Part shown: positions 11,464 to 22,816 of the stretch, one piece after another
How the letters are laid out: each line of letters starts with the position of its first letter
How positions within the stretch are numbered: the first letter of the stretch is position 1
Origin: Seison nebaliae
Lineage: Eukaryota; Rotifera; Pararotatoria; Seisonacea; Seisonidae
Assembly (NCBI GenBank): GCA_023231475.1
Contig: JALJEE010001503.1
Coordinates: forward strand, 1-64,000
Reading direction: 5' to 3'
DNA length: 64,000 bases
Program-made: the position numbers and the translations under genes
Notes under the pieces: model-generated
Database searches by the model: none
Seen by the model: only the letters and a program-made list of their open reading frames with translations
Told to the model about the DNA's origin: nothing

Positions 11464-12545
11464 AACTGAGAAATAATTTGTTTGACAAAATCGAATTCTT
11501 TTTTAAATTTCTTTCCAAATAATTCAAGTTATTTCGATAGAATTTTCCATTACAAATTCGTTTCTTTCCCTCAATTCTGAAAACATTTCATTGTGTGAAT
11601 AATTTAAATGTGGACAATGTGAAAATTTGAGTTATTGAATTTAAGTTGTAGAATTGTTACAAAGAAATTATTTCGAGAAGTTGATAATTTTTTATGGAAA
11701 GAAAGAAATTGGCTGAATATTTGCGATTGGGAAATGACACATTCAAAAATAAGTAAGATATTAACAGCATCAAATGGAGAGACATGAAAAGTATAAAATG
11801 GAAATTGAATGATGGGGATGTGTCGTTAGAAATGAGAAATTATCAAGAAGGAAAATCATTCAACATGAGAATGTGATAACGAATAAGAAGGATAATAAAT
11901 AAAAATAGAAATTAACTATGACACAAGTTCGGAGATATTTTTAAGGAACTTGAACTTTTCATTAAATGATATTATCAAGTTTGTGTGTGCTTGTGTGTTT
12001 TTTTGTGTGTGTGCGTGTGTATGCGTGCGTGTGTGGAGGAGAAAGAGAGATGATGATGATGATAAACATGATAATTTTAAAGAATTATTTAATGAAATGA
12101 AAATCATATACTCGATAATGAAATGAAGAATAAGTTTTATAAGTAGAAAATAATTATTAATTTTTCAAAAGAAAAACTTTTTTTTTCAATTCTTTTTATC
12201 TGCATTCTTTATCGATTTCGTCTTTCCGATTTAAAGACTACGACATATTTAAGATGGGGATAGATATTAGCAGATAGATGTGAATGAATGTGTGAGAGAC
12301 ATCGAAGTTCTCGGATAGAATTGTGGGATGTTAATCAAAACGTTCATTATATTTTTCCGGGTAGCAATATGATGGTGAATGATGAAATGGAAAAGGAGAG
12401 AAATAAAAGATAATTGCAAAAATGAAAGGAAACGACGGTATTCTTTGTTATGAATTGTGTTAAATAAAAAAAAAAGTGGGGAAATTCAATGATTATACGT
12501 TTTTATATCTCATTTATTTATAACACACCACATCATCTTCAACGA
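11464..12545. other. Convergent 3' spacer API5 / FMR1
   Basis: This holds the 3' UTRs of two convergent genes and no coding sequence I can support. An imperfect (TG)n tract at 11981-12034 is the main feature. The short minus-strand ORF across it is just that repeat translated. Confidence 0.6.
11981..12034. repeat. (TG)n microsatellite
   Basis: An imperfect TG/CA dinucleotide tract with GC interruptions, about 54 bp, in the API5-FMR1 3' spacer. Confidence 0.85.
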
Positions 12546-15067
12546 TCATTCGACATCTCGATTATTAAATTTCTTCGAACTTTTCATTTCTCCTCGTCGA
12601 TTGGGTCTTCGATTATTCTTATCATTAGATCCATTTATTAGATGAGAATAATAATTATTATTGTTATTATTATTATTATTATTGTTTATTGAATTCGGAT
12701 ATTGTTGAGGATGATTATATGAATGTGGTTGTTGTTGTTCTTGTTCTTGTTGATGATGATATGATGAGTTATTATTATCGAGACTATTATTACTATTAGA
12801 AAGCGATGTTGTTGCATTATGGTTGACAGTGGAGTAATTGCTTCCACTCATCGAACCACCATTCGACATATTTCCCGTGTTATTATATCGCCTTCGATTA
12901 TTATATCGACGATCATCTGAAACGGAAAATTAATTAATAATAAAATCACAATAATTAAATAATAATAATTTTGTCAAGAGTCAAAGAATTTTTTTAAAAA
13001 AATTTGAGAAAAATAAAATTCCTTTCGATTGACAATCGACGAAAGAAGTAGAAATTGAGAATAAGGTGAGAGATTAAGGAAAAATTAACAGAAAAACAAT
13101 CAACAAGGTCATCAAACATCAAAAGAAACAATTATATCTATTCATATTATCTATTTTCTGATATCTTTCTCCTGACACTCATATATCAATCTCACCTCAA
13201 TGTCGAGATATTATTATTTGGTCGGAAAGTGAATTTCCTATGTTGTCCTCTCGACATTCTTCCTCGACGATGATATCCGCCTCTTTTACGACGATTATTT
13301 CCATGTACAGAAGATGTATCTGATTGATATGCAGTTCCAACACCAGTATCAACTGACGAATAACTGGTATATCGATCAGTAGCTAAGCCGTCAACAAAAG
13401 CTTTTTTAGATAAATTAAATTTAAAAAAAAAAAATAATTTTTCATCATTCAGCACACACTAACCATAATTGGGATTCTTATTATTGTAACGTTGATTACC
13501 ACCTGATTGTCTAAAAAGATAAATATTAAATAAATAAATTAATTCGTAATAAATTTTCAAATTTTAACTGATCGTCACGATGAATACCATTTTCATTTTT
13601 CTTCCGTATTTGTTCATGCAATTCCGTTTGTTTTATTCTCATTTGGTCGATATCCTACAAAAAATGAAGTTAAATGAAAAATTGAAATTAATTTGGAAAA
13701 ACTTTCAAATGTTTGATGTGATGAAGGAGCATCGTTCTGGCAAGATCAACATTTTCTTTCGTTCCAATAAAAACAAATTGCACACAATTATCCGTATTGT
13801 CAATTGATGGATCGATTGTCTGCCAATCGATTTTCGCATATGTCATATATTTCTCATCCAATTCATTCGATTCATTCGTTCCATCTATCGATGATTGTGA
13901 TATATTATCTGCATTATGGAGATTCATATCATTTCCATCACTCCCATTATCATCATTATGGATCTTCTCTCCTTTACCATCTTTACTTCCATCAATTCGA
14001 ACTCGAATCACATTTGAACGATCGACAATTTCCTGCATAACTCGTCCGTTCTTTCCGATCACTTTCCCCACAATCGGTTGTGGCACTAAAATTGAACAAT
14101 GAATATATTCCATAATTGCACGTGCTTCTGCCACCGCCTCTTCTGTATCTCCATAAATTGTAATGACATTTTTCAACATTTTATTCTCCGAATCTGAATT
14201 AACTTCAATTCCACGAATTCCCAACAATGTCTTTGCTTTCGTAATATTCGTACCACGTGAACCAATCGCTAATCCCACAAGTGATGGAGCGATATGAATC
14301 TTTTCAATAAATGGACATGTTCCATATGTCAAAACAGATGCATCTTTTTTCTTCACTTTTTCTGAAAAAGACAAAAGTTGTTTTTCCATATGTAATTCTC
14401 GTCGTTTCATTTCCAATTTCTCATGACAATGACTAGTTAACATATCTAACAATGCTTCACTCTTCTTTCTTGTTCCCATATCTAACGAGAGTATGGAGAC
14501 TTGTCTAGTGGATGGATCGTAAGAAATATAAGCGGCATCTAATCCATCTTTAATATTTTCCATTTCTGTCTCGTCACCAAATGCGTCAGCATTTTCTTTC
14601 TTTACATTCATTTTATGAGAATAAATTTTAAGTTTCGTTAAATCTTCTTTTGGTAATTTCGCTCGTACACTTGACTCATCGAAAATATCCTGTTTCTCCG
14701 TTTTCGATAATTTAAAACTGGCCGCATAAACGTTATTGGTGATCTTTTTGCATTCAGCCGTGTGCCAACCACACAATTTATTCTTGTTCGATTCGTCATT
14801 ATAATAGACTTCAAATTGATCTCCCACATTAATAATTGCCGACGATTTAGTCGGTAGAGTTAATTCCGTTCGATTCAAATTCAATGGTTCCATCCAATTA
14901 TTTTCAAATTCAACTTTCAATTCATCTCCATTCACTTCTACCACATTAACCTGTCATGATTGGAAATAGGAACGACGAATGAAAAGAAACAAATCGCCAA
15001 CCGTATAATATACTTCCTCATGTAAATATTCGAATTTGAGATCATTTGATGAATTCATTTTATCCAT
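12546..15067 (-). CDS. FMR1: Fragile X-family RNA-binding protein (FMR1/FXR)
   Basis: Exons 15002-15067, 13703-14950, 13569-13654, 13464-13510, 13196-13400 and, tentatively, 12546-12891; about 665 residues. The protein is an RNA-binding translational regulator of ribonucleoprotein granules. The N-terminus carries an Agenet/Tudor region ([32 protein letters not shown]). Then come a KH0-like segment, KH1 ([10 protein letters not shown]) and KH2 ([19 protein letters not shown]) with an intact GXXG loop. KH2 has an acidic Asn/Gly insertion before its last strand ([13 protein letters not shown]). The C-terminus is an Arg-rich RG patch ([16 protein letters not shown]) and an Asn/Gln-rich, low-complexity tail. 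The last intron is uncertain. The acceptor at 12917 breaks frame; an acceptor after 12892 keeps it but makes a 304-bp intron. Start ATG 15067 is followed by a second ATG three codons on. One ancestral protein presumably covers the vertebrate FMR1, FXR1 and FXR2 roles. Confidence 0.92.
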
Positions 15068-16065
15068 TAAAATCCCAAAGAAATATTTCTGAAATGTTTC
15101 TAAGGAAAAAGATTCAAGAAAAAAAGATATGAATCTTCCGAAATTATCTGTCTAAATTAATTTGAATGAACGATCATTTTATGAGGGAAATCGTCGCGAA
15201 TTATTAGGAAAGGAAACAGAATATATTCCCTAAATATACTTCTACTTCTACTTCTTCTTCTTCTTCCTTCGTCCCATCAAAGATACAATTTGAAAGAAAA
15301 ATATTTTCAAAATAATTTATTACAAATTATTTTTCATTTATTTCCTTCAAATTTTTTAGAAAATATTTTTTGGAAATTTGGTGAAAGATGATACATATCT
15401 TGATCAGACGGAATGATAAGAGGAATTAGTTAGGAAGGAAGGAAGGAAGGTAAGAAATGAATGATCGATTACGGTAATATATCGAACGTTTGAAAATGGA
15501 ATATTTGTGATATAACACTAGGGAGAAGAAACAGTCGAACGGTTAAGGCAGAAAAAAGCTTACTTGTAAAGATTACAAGAGAAAACAATTACTTCAGTTT
15601 TTTCTCCATCTCTCATATATACAATATCTCTTTGTCTGTATATCTTCAACTAAACCTTCTGGAAAGATTTCCTATTGTGCTCTAAACATATTCCAAATAA
15701 TTCACTGATTCATGTAAAAAATTAAGGACGATTAAAATCGAAGCTCACTCTTCTCGCTAACTGCTTTCCAATTCATCAAGAAAAGCTTAGGTACTGCGAT
15801 TGCTTTCGTTCTTTGACATCCCATGGTGACCGTATAATTAATTATTTCCCATATGGAAAACAAACAAACAGTTCCATTTCACATGTGTTCCTTTTTTTTT
15901 TCAGATGACGAACCTTTTTGAAATTAATGAAAAAATTTAAAAAGTATTTTGAAATTTTTTGAAAAAAAAAATATTATTTCAAAAATTTCAAACTTTTAGC
16001 TTATACCCTCACACATGTTTCCTCTTTAAATTATTCACGTTTTTTTTTCAAATTCCCATACAGAT
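15068..16065. other. Divergent spacer FMR1 / NOP56
   Basis: This promoter-bearing region lies between divergent genes. It contains a CTT-rich tract (15238-15270) and a (GGAA)4-5 tract (15432-15451). A pyrimidine-rich 3' splice site ends at 16063, two bases before the NOP56 ATG. Confidence 0.5.
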
Positions 16066-17289
16066 ATGTATCTGCTATTTGAGCATGCTTCCGGGTATGC
16101 TTTATTCAGAGTGAAAGGATTAGACGATATTGGTAAAGATGATCGTCAAATTGAAGATAGTTTCTCTTCATATGAGAAATTCAAAACGACAAGTAAAATG
16201 ATTGCATTTGCTGCGTTTACAAGTGGAGTGAATGCATTGGAAAATTTGAATGCCATATCAGAAGGAGTTCTCCATCCTGATTTGAAATTGTTTCTTGATA
16301 CTTATCTTCCGAATAAGAAACATATGTTGGGCGTATCCGATCAACGATTAGCAGCCACATTGAAAGAGACTTATGATATTTCCATTCAAACTGGTGGTAA
16401 TGTCCAAGAGATTACTCGATGTATTCGAAATCATTTCCATCATTTCGTTGAGAAGTTAAATGAGAAAAGTAGTGAAAAAGCACAACTTGGTCTTGGTCAT
16501 GCTTATTCTCGATCAAAAGTCCAATTTAATGTTAATCGTGTCGATAATATGGTTATTCAATCAATCGCCTTATTAGATCAATTAGATAAAGATGTGAATA
16601 CATTTTGTATGAGAATTCGAGAATGGTACGCTTATCATTTTCCCGAATTAGCGAAGTTAGTTCCAGATAACGGAAATTTTGCGAAATGTGTATATCTCAT
16701 TGGCGACCGAAATCATATGGAACAGATTGAAGATATTCAAGAGAAATTGAACGAGATATTAGAAGATGAAAATATAACAGAACAAATTTTAACCGCTTCC
16801 AAAACCAGTATGGGAATGGATATTAGTGAATTGGATTTAATCAACATCAAATCTTTCGCTAGTCGAGTAAAGAATTTAGCTTCATATCGAATTAAACTTC
16901 AAAAATATCTTCATGTCAAAGTTGGAAATGTTGCTCCAAATCTTTCAGCTCTTATTGGTGATCAAGTATCAGCACGTCTGATATCACATGCTGGTAGTTT
17001 GACGAATCTGGCGAAACAACCAGCTAGTACCATTCAAATTCTTGGAGCTGAGAAAGCATTGTTTCGAGCATTGAAGAAAAAAGGAAATACTCCTAAATAT
17101 GGTTTGATTTATAAAACAACATTTATCGGAAAGACTCCAATGAAAGCGAAAGGAAAAATTTCGAGATTAGTCGCCAATAAATGCGCCATCGCATCTCGAT
17201 TAGACGCTTTCTCTGATGATCCGACCGTCGAACATGGATTGGCAATGAAAGAGACAATTAACGACAAGATAAAAGATTTGAAACTTTAA
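16066..17289 (+). CDS. NOP56: Nucleolar protein 56, box C/D snoRNP core
   Basis: A single coding exon of 407 residues from ATG 16066. NOP56 is a structural core of box C/D small nucleolar RNPs that guide rRNA 2'-O-methylation. Nearly every conserved block is present: LFEHASGYALF at the N-terminus, AQLGLGHAYSRSKVQFNVNR, MVIQSIALLDQLDKD, REWYAYHFPEL, SSMGMDIS-like TSMGMDISELDLI, the Nop domain HAGSLTNLAKQPAST, QILGAEKALFRALK, GNTPKYGLIY and ANKCAIASRLDAFSD. It ends soon after the Nop domain and lacks the long Lys/Glu tail of vertebrate NOP56. The ATG lies 2 nt after CCCATACAG, so a 5'-UTR intron or a trans-spliced leader probably supplies the 5' end. NOP56 is favoured over NOP58 by the N-terminal sequence. 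Confidence 0.95.
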   Translation: MYLLFEHASGYALFRVKGLDDIGKDDRQIEDSFSSYEKFKTTSKMIAFAAFTSGVNALENLNAISEGVLHPDLKLFLDTYLPNKKHMLGVSDQRLAATLKETYDISIQTGGNVQEITRCIRNHFHHFVEKLNEKSSEKAQLGLGHAYSRSKVQFNVNRVDNMVIQSIALLDQLDKDVNTFCMRIREWYAYHFPELAKLVPDNGNFAKCVYLIGDRNHMEQIEDIQEKLNEILEDENITEQILTASKTSMGMDISELDLINIKSFASRVKNLASYRIKLQKYLHVKVGNVAPNLSALIGDQVSARLISHAGSLTNLAKQPASTIQILGAEKALFRALKKKGNTPKYGLIYKTTFIGKTPMKAKGKISRLVANKCAIASRLDAFSDDPTVEHGLAMKETINDKIKDLKL

Positions 17290-17853
17290 TTTAATATTTT
17301 TCTCGTTGTATATTCTACATTTGAACTGATTTCATTTCTCTCTAATTTTCTTCTTCAATAAATCATTTATCATCATTCATCTCTTATTTTTCATTTTTTT
17401 TAATGAAATTCCATTTCTATAATCCATTATATTTTCATTCTAACAACTTTCTTTTAATTAATTTTAATAATTTTACAATTGCCGATCGGAAATTATAAAA
17501 ATTTAAGAACGAATATGACTATTCTAAATTATAATTTTAAGTATATTTTTCATTGTCAAACATAATTTCCAAACATTTGGTAACTTAATTTTTCGTGGAA
17601 GTATTATTCTTATTGATTAGTGCTCGTAAATGATTAAGTAGAAATGATATTAATATAAATATTTATATTAATATTAATATTATAAAATATAATGTTATGA
17701 AATAGAATTGACTGTTTATATTAAACATAAAACAATTTAAGTTGTCTTTTTATCTCATATTAAGTTATCTTATTACAGACTCTTCTTTAAAAAGGGATGG
17801 TCATTTAATCGATTGATTTTGAGATCTTCTTTCTGATTTATGAAATTATTGGA

Positions 17854-18243
17854 TTATGACTGATAATTAAATTGTGAAAATCGCGAGAATATTTGCGGAA
17901 GAAACATAAAAAAGAAATTTGCGAACGAATAAACTTTTGTTTGAGTTTTTAGGGTAAAATGGAGGAAATATGAAAATGAAAATTTCACGTCGAAAAATTT
18001 ATCTATTTTAAATATTTGTCGATCACCATGGTAAAAGCGTAAAAAGTTTGTATCAATATGCATCGTGTAGAATTTATCATTCGACTGTTTTTTCGCACAC
18101 TTAGTCAGTGAGAATGGATACATTCCATTAAAGAATCCACTAGTAGGAATAAACAATAAAAATGGTAAAGTGAATGGATAAATTTCGTTTGTTTCCATAT
18201 TCGTTTGTGTTAATTGTCGAGATTGTGAACGTTCTGGAAACAT
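17854..18243 (-). CDS. Possible hypothetical protein or exon
   Basis: Open for 129 codons from ATG 18243, rich in Phe, Ser and Lys, with no domain I recognise. A splice-acceptor-like CTTTACCAG lies immediately before the ATG. The neighbouring minus-strand open stretch around 18635-18880 encodes a hydrophobic helix (LILICFSIVNFSILPFFYIL) and might belong to the same gene, but no connecting frame could be established. It may equally be chance in AT-rich DNA. Confidence 0.22.
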   Translation of the reverse strand: MFPERSQSRQLTQTNMETNEIYPFTLPFLLFIPTSGFFNGMYPFSLTKCAKKQSNDKFYTMHIDTNFLRFYHGDRQIFKIDKFFDVKFSFSYFLHFTLKTQTKVYSFANFFFMFLPQIFSRFSQFNYQS

Positions 18244-20695
18244 CTGGTAAAGAACAATTCTTTTTATTTATTAGTGCCATTAACAGTCATTGATATTACA
18301 CAGCAAATAGAGAGGTGTTCGTGTGAATGTGTAAAAAGTTTCCATCGTTCTACAGTTAATTTTGGGAAATTATTCTTGAAGATAAATCCAAATTAATGAA
18401 TTAACAAATAGTAGGATCGAAAGATTTTAACAAATCTCATTTCACACAATTGATGAGGTAGAGCAGAGACGATGCTCATGACTTAATTTTTGATATTTCT
18501 CCTCAAACCGTATAAAGCGGTAAGATGTTGCACATCCTCTTTTATTCATTAATCACTGGAACGGAAAAAAATCAGAATAAGAAACGAGTGGCGCCGCCTG
18601 TTTCTACAGTTTCCGATCGAAAAAGTAGTCCCGTTTAAATCCTGTTTATTTTGACATGATATTGTTGTGATTCGGCATGAGGCATTGAGGCGAGAATGTA
18701 AAAGAAAGGTAAGATTGAAAAGTTGACAATGGAAAAGCAGATGAGAATCAAAGAAGATACTGAAGATAAAATCTTCAGTCCATAAACAAATGATTCAGTT
18801 TGTAATGTCAAACACAATTGATCGATAGGAACATATAAATTGATGGAAATTTCATGATTTATATGAAAACTTTCTATGATTAGATATTCATTTCATTTGT
18901 ACAAAGGAAATCATCATTCTTTGATCAAATGATTTGTCATTTATATGAAGAAATATGAGAGAAAGTAGAAAGAAATTTTACGGCAATTTCCCACACACAA
19001 AAGATGATATTCCAGTCAAAATAGATAATTCATTTGAACAACCGGAAAATTTCACGTCTCAATAAAATTCTTTGAATTTTTTTTAAAAATCTGTCCATCT
19101 TTTCTTTACACATTTTAGTAGACGAACAATTTGTTTCTTAAAACATCAAATGAATTTCATCATTCCTATACAAATGTTTCCGACCACTCATGAAGAAAAA
19201 AATGATTTTTTTATAGCTCGAAATTCTTCCCCAGCTACAAATGTTCAACATTTTCAAATCGACATTCAAAATTGAAAGATTTTCATTTTCTCATCGTTCC
19301 TATTATTTATTCGTAATCGACATTCACATATATGCTAATCATGGGAGAACTGACTTTGCCATTGACGAAAGAGAACGGTTCAATTTTCAGGTAATGAGAA
19401 TCATCATTCCATTTGACAATTCTTAATATTTATTCAATCTCATAAATTATGTTTGACTTCCCTCACAACAAAACAAATTTTTCTCAAGTCCATTTTCTTG
19501 TTGGCAATTTAAATGATCTTTTTTTACTTTTTACTAATTCCATTCAATTTATCAAATTATCATGTCCTTCTTGTTTCGTTGCGTTGTATTTGAGGGAAAT
19601 AAGAAATTAGCTATTATTTTCTTCATCGAAATCGATAGTCGATATGTGACCTACGATTGATACTTAACACCTAAACGAAGCTGAGATCTCCTTTCACAGT
19701 CTCACAGTAAGAAATTATCGGCTCTCAGGAATCCATTCGGAAAGTTTCTTCATTTTTTTATTCAAATTATTAACTTTCGGCATTGTTCATCCAATTGGCT
19801 CAGGGGACAGCCTAATCGACGACTCCATTTGCATTGTCGATTGTTCATTGAATTGAGAATGAACCGCGATTAATCCTGCTGTTCTGGTGGAAAGAAGAGA
19901 AAGAGAATGAATAAACGTTTCAAATGAATAATTATTATAATCGTCCTCCTTCTCCACCAAACAAATTGACGAAAATTATTTTGAACGATCAATTTCGTAT
20001 TTGAAAGAGTAATTGGGAGAAGGGTAATCATGTACCACTAGATATCATCAGATGATCACCATCAACATTTGGTTCAAGTGTCACAGATTGTCTATTGAGA
20101 AAATCAATATTGGATGGACCTCTAATCATTTTCGTCACATTTCTCTAATCGATGGTGAATGGTCGAGAATAAATTCATATTGAACTCCTCCACATATTTA
20201 TTGATATTTGATGGATTTACACATTTCTAGTCACAAAATTGTCTTTCCCTCAAAACTTGAGTTTTGTTTACGAAGTGAAGACGAATAAGTATTGAATTAA
20301 TTTAAATAGTTGAACATTTTCATTAGAGTTGGTATTGTTAAATAGAAACATTTCTCTCGAGAGAAATTAAATATTCGATATCATTTACAGACAATTTTTC
20401 TTATTGCTCCTCCTTTAGTTGCAGATATTTTCATTTCTCTCCCTCCTGACCTGATCGAACGAATAGATAAGGTGAATTGATCACATCCTAATTTGTTAAC
20501 ACGACTTCTCATTTTTTTCACAACGGTCTGATGACAATCTACTAGCAGTATATATCGATTGATATAGATACAGATATTCAACGATATATTTTTTTATACT
20601 ATTCATTCCTCTTCATCTCTTGCCTTACGGTTAGACTAGTAAAACTTTTCAAATTTTCCGTTGATCCGTACATCACCTCCAGCCTCCTCTTGCGC

Positions 20696-20710
20696 ATATA
20701 TAGATAAAAG
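20696..20710 (+). promoter_or_regulatory. TATA-like element upstream of zinc-finger gene
   Basis: The sequence TATATAGATAAAAG lies about 300 bp before the zinc-finger start codon in an otherwise non-coding, comparatively GC-balanced stretch. Position and composition suit a core promoter; there is no direct evidence of transcription start. Confidence 0.25.
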
Positions 20711-21004
20711 TTTCTTCATCTTATCGTTAGAACGTGCATAGACAGTGTGTGTGATGCCACATACCGATTTAGCACATTCACTACTATTTCTCTTACAATC
20801 TCTCCTTCCTTATCTTTTCTTATAAAATGGACAACTACCCAAATTCCTCAACTGAATTTATTTCATCTTCACATACAAAAACAAACATTATCATTTATCA
20901 TTGTTCAATATTTCAGTTTCTTAATAGTTTTCTATTTTCTCAACAGATTCATTTTTATCGATTTGTATTTGTCGACGAAACATTTTTAATTTCCATTTCA
21001 AACT

Positions 21005-22024
21005 ATGTTTTCGATTGAAAATATTTTGAAAGATGCGAATACGAATAAACGGAAATTGTCGGACGAAGAGATCATTGAGGATTCGAGAAAACGTATCAAA
21101 ATTGAAAAGACGTTCACAATCGAAAATATTTCTCCAATCACTACTGATAAGTCGATGAGTTTCCGTGATTCAGGTATGGAATCGACAACCGTTTCAAACG
21201 ATTCCGATTTATTCAATCGATCAACTCCACCATTGCCAATGGAAAGGAAACAATCAATTCCATCGAATGATAATGAGAAAATCAATAACATAAGAACTGT
21301 TGAAGAGATTGAACATTTGAAAAATTATTTTATTCAACAAAAAAATCTTCAACTATTTCGTCAACAACAACAATTACAGTTCGAACAACAACAGAGAGAA
21401 GAAAAAGATAGAAATCATCAAAATCAAATGATCCAAAAAATTCAATTAATTCAACAATTGATAGCCAATCGACAGAAGCAGGAACCACAAACGAATTTTG
21501 TTGGCGGTGAAAATAAAGAGAATTCCAGAATGAACTCAAATCTTATTGGTCCGCTAACTAATCAACCTATGAAAGTGACGGAATTAAAAAAGAAACGAGT
21601 TCGTAAAGAATGGAAATGTGAGACGTGCGGTAAAATATTCGATCGTCCTTCACTTCTCATTCGACATGTTCGTACACATACGGGAGAGAAGCCGCATCAT
21701 TGTGAAGTTTGTGGGAAGTCATTCTCAACATCCAGTTCATTGAATACTCATGTTCGAATACATTCGGGAGAGAAACCACATGTCTGCAATGTTTGTGGTA
21801 AACGATTTACAGCAAGTAGCAATTTATATTATCATCGAATGATTCATACGAAAGTGAAACCACATCCATGTTTGCATTGTGGTAAGACGTTTGCAACACC
21901 CGGAGATCTCAAAACTCACACTTATACTCATACAGGAAATTGGCCGTTTCAATGTAAGATTTGTCATCGCGGATTTTCCAAAATCAACAATTTGAAACAT
22001 CATGAGGAAACGCATTTCAGTTAG
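21005..22024 (+). CDS. C2H2 zinc-finger transcription factor, five fingers
   Basis: A single coding exon of 339 residues from ATG 21005. Residues about 1-110 are charged and Ser/Thr-rich. Residues 110-160 are Gln-rich, typical of an activation region. A basic stretch (KKKRVRKEW) leads into five tandem C2H2 fingers at about 204-338, with linkers HTGEKPH, HSGEKPH, HTKVKPH and HTGNWPF. All zinc ligands are present. The last two fingers (TFATPGDLKTH and RGFSKINNLKHH) resemble a conserved metazoan developmental-regulator subfamily that I cannot name with confidence; Glass-, Blimp- and Fezf-type factors were compared and none fits fully. It likely acts as a sequence-specific nuclear DNA-binding protein. 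Confidence 0.88.
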   Translation: MFSIENILKDANTNKRKLSDEEIIEDSRKRIKIEKTFTIENISPITTDKSMSFRDSGMESTTVSNDSDLFNRSTPPLPMERKQSIPSNDNEKINNIRTVEEIEHLKNYFIQQKNLQLFRQQQQLQFEQQQREEKDRNHQNQMIQKIQLIQQLIANRQKQEPQTNFVGGENKENSRMNSNLIGPLTNQPMKVTELKKKRVRKEWKCETCGKIFDRPSLLIRHVRTHTGEKPHHCEVCGKSFSTSSSLNTHVRIHSGEKPHVCNVCGKRFTASSNLYYHRMIHTKVKPHPCLHCGKTFATPGDLKTHTYTHTGNWPFQCKICHRGFSKINNLKHHEETHFS

Positions 22025-22816
22025 TCTTTTATTTTTCACTTATCATTTATATTTATACTTTTCTAGAAAAACTTATGAAAATGGAGAGTATTCCTTATAG
22101 CATGACCAATTAATTCGCTAATTCTCTTTCAATTAGTTATCATTTTTTTTTCATAATTATTCTTTTTCTCTTTTTTTTAAGATACATCTATTCCAGTAAT
22201 TATTATTATCTATTTTTTATCTATTTCTATTTTCCCCGATACTTATATATTCCAATAAATTATTCCACCATCAATAACATTTTCATCTCTTAAATAAAAC
22301 AAATAAATCTCATTCAACATGAAATCTTTTAAAAATAGAAATAATGAATATTTATTAAAAATATAAATTACGAAAATTTGGTAAAAATCTAAATTAGGAA
22401 AATTTTTTAAAAAACTAATTGTGAAATTTTATTTTAAAATAAAAAATTAGATAAAAATAATTATCATTTGGCCATGTTAAAGAAAGGAAATTTTTTTTAA
22501 TTTTTCTCAAAAAAATTCTATCCAGTCACATATACAATTTGGATTAAATATCTAAGCTTGAGAAGTTTTATTAAACTTCCATTTTTTTTGATTTGTCATA
22601 ATAGAAATATATATTGAAGGAATGCAATTAATTCTAACTATTATTTGTAAGTTCGATTTTATTTTAGTTCTCATTTTCTCTTGTGTATTCATATTAGTCG
22701 AATGTATCTTCATTAATTCCACAAATTCGTCTTCATCAATTGTAGTATCTTTCAGCTCATCTTAGACATTTAATTCTTCTCTTCTGTTTATTAACTTTAA
22801 ATTTGTGTGGGGAAAA
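22025..22816. other. Intergenic spacer
   Basis: An AT-rich 0.8-kb spacer between the zinc-finger gene and PSMD8. It should contain the 3' UTR of the former (an AATAAA-like motif near 22254) and the promoter of the latter. I see no coding sequence. Confidence 0.5.

Larger units (their letters stand above)
17290..21004. other. Long gap with weak exon-like pieces
   Basis: A 3.7-kb interval without a firm gene. On the minus strand, 17854-18243 is open for 129 codons directly after an acceptor-like ACCAG, and 18635 to about 18880 is open and hydrophobic. Neither matches a family I recognise. On the plus strand, about 19217-19390 and 20386-20469 are open between good acceptors and GTAATG or GTGAAT donors, and could be exons of a gene with longer introns. 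A TATA-like TATATAGATAAAAG near 20696 precedes the zinc-finger gene. I cannot join these into one protein. Confidence 0.3.

Noticed and set aside
11916-12107. Minus-strand His/Thr-rich ORF
   Set aside because: It is the translation of the (TG)n microsatellite.
13797-14102. Plus-strand ORFs inside FMR1
   Set aside because: Antisense shadows of the KH2 region; no splice or start signals, and the minus strand is clearly coding.
15821-15835. ATG GTG ACC as a first coding exon of NOP56
   Set aside because: Every GT donor there leaves the wrong phase for the NOP56 frame; the internal ATG at 16066 already matches the family N-terminus.
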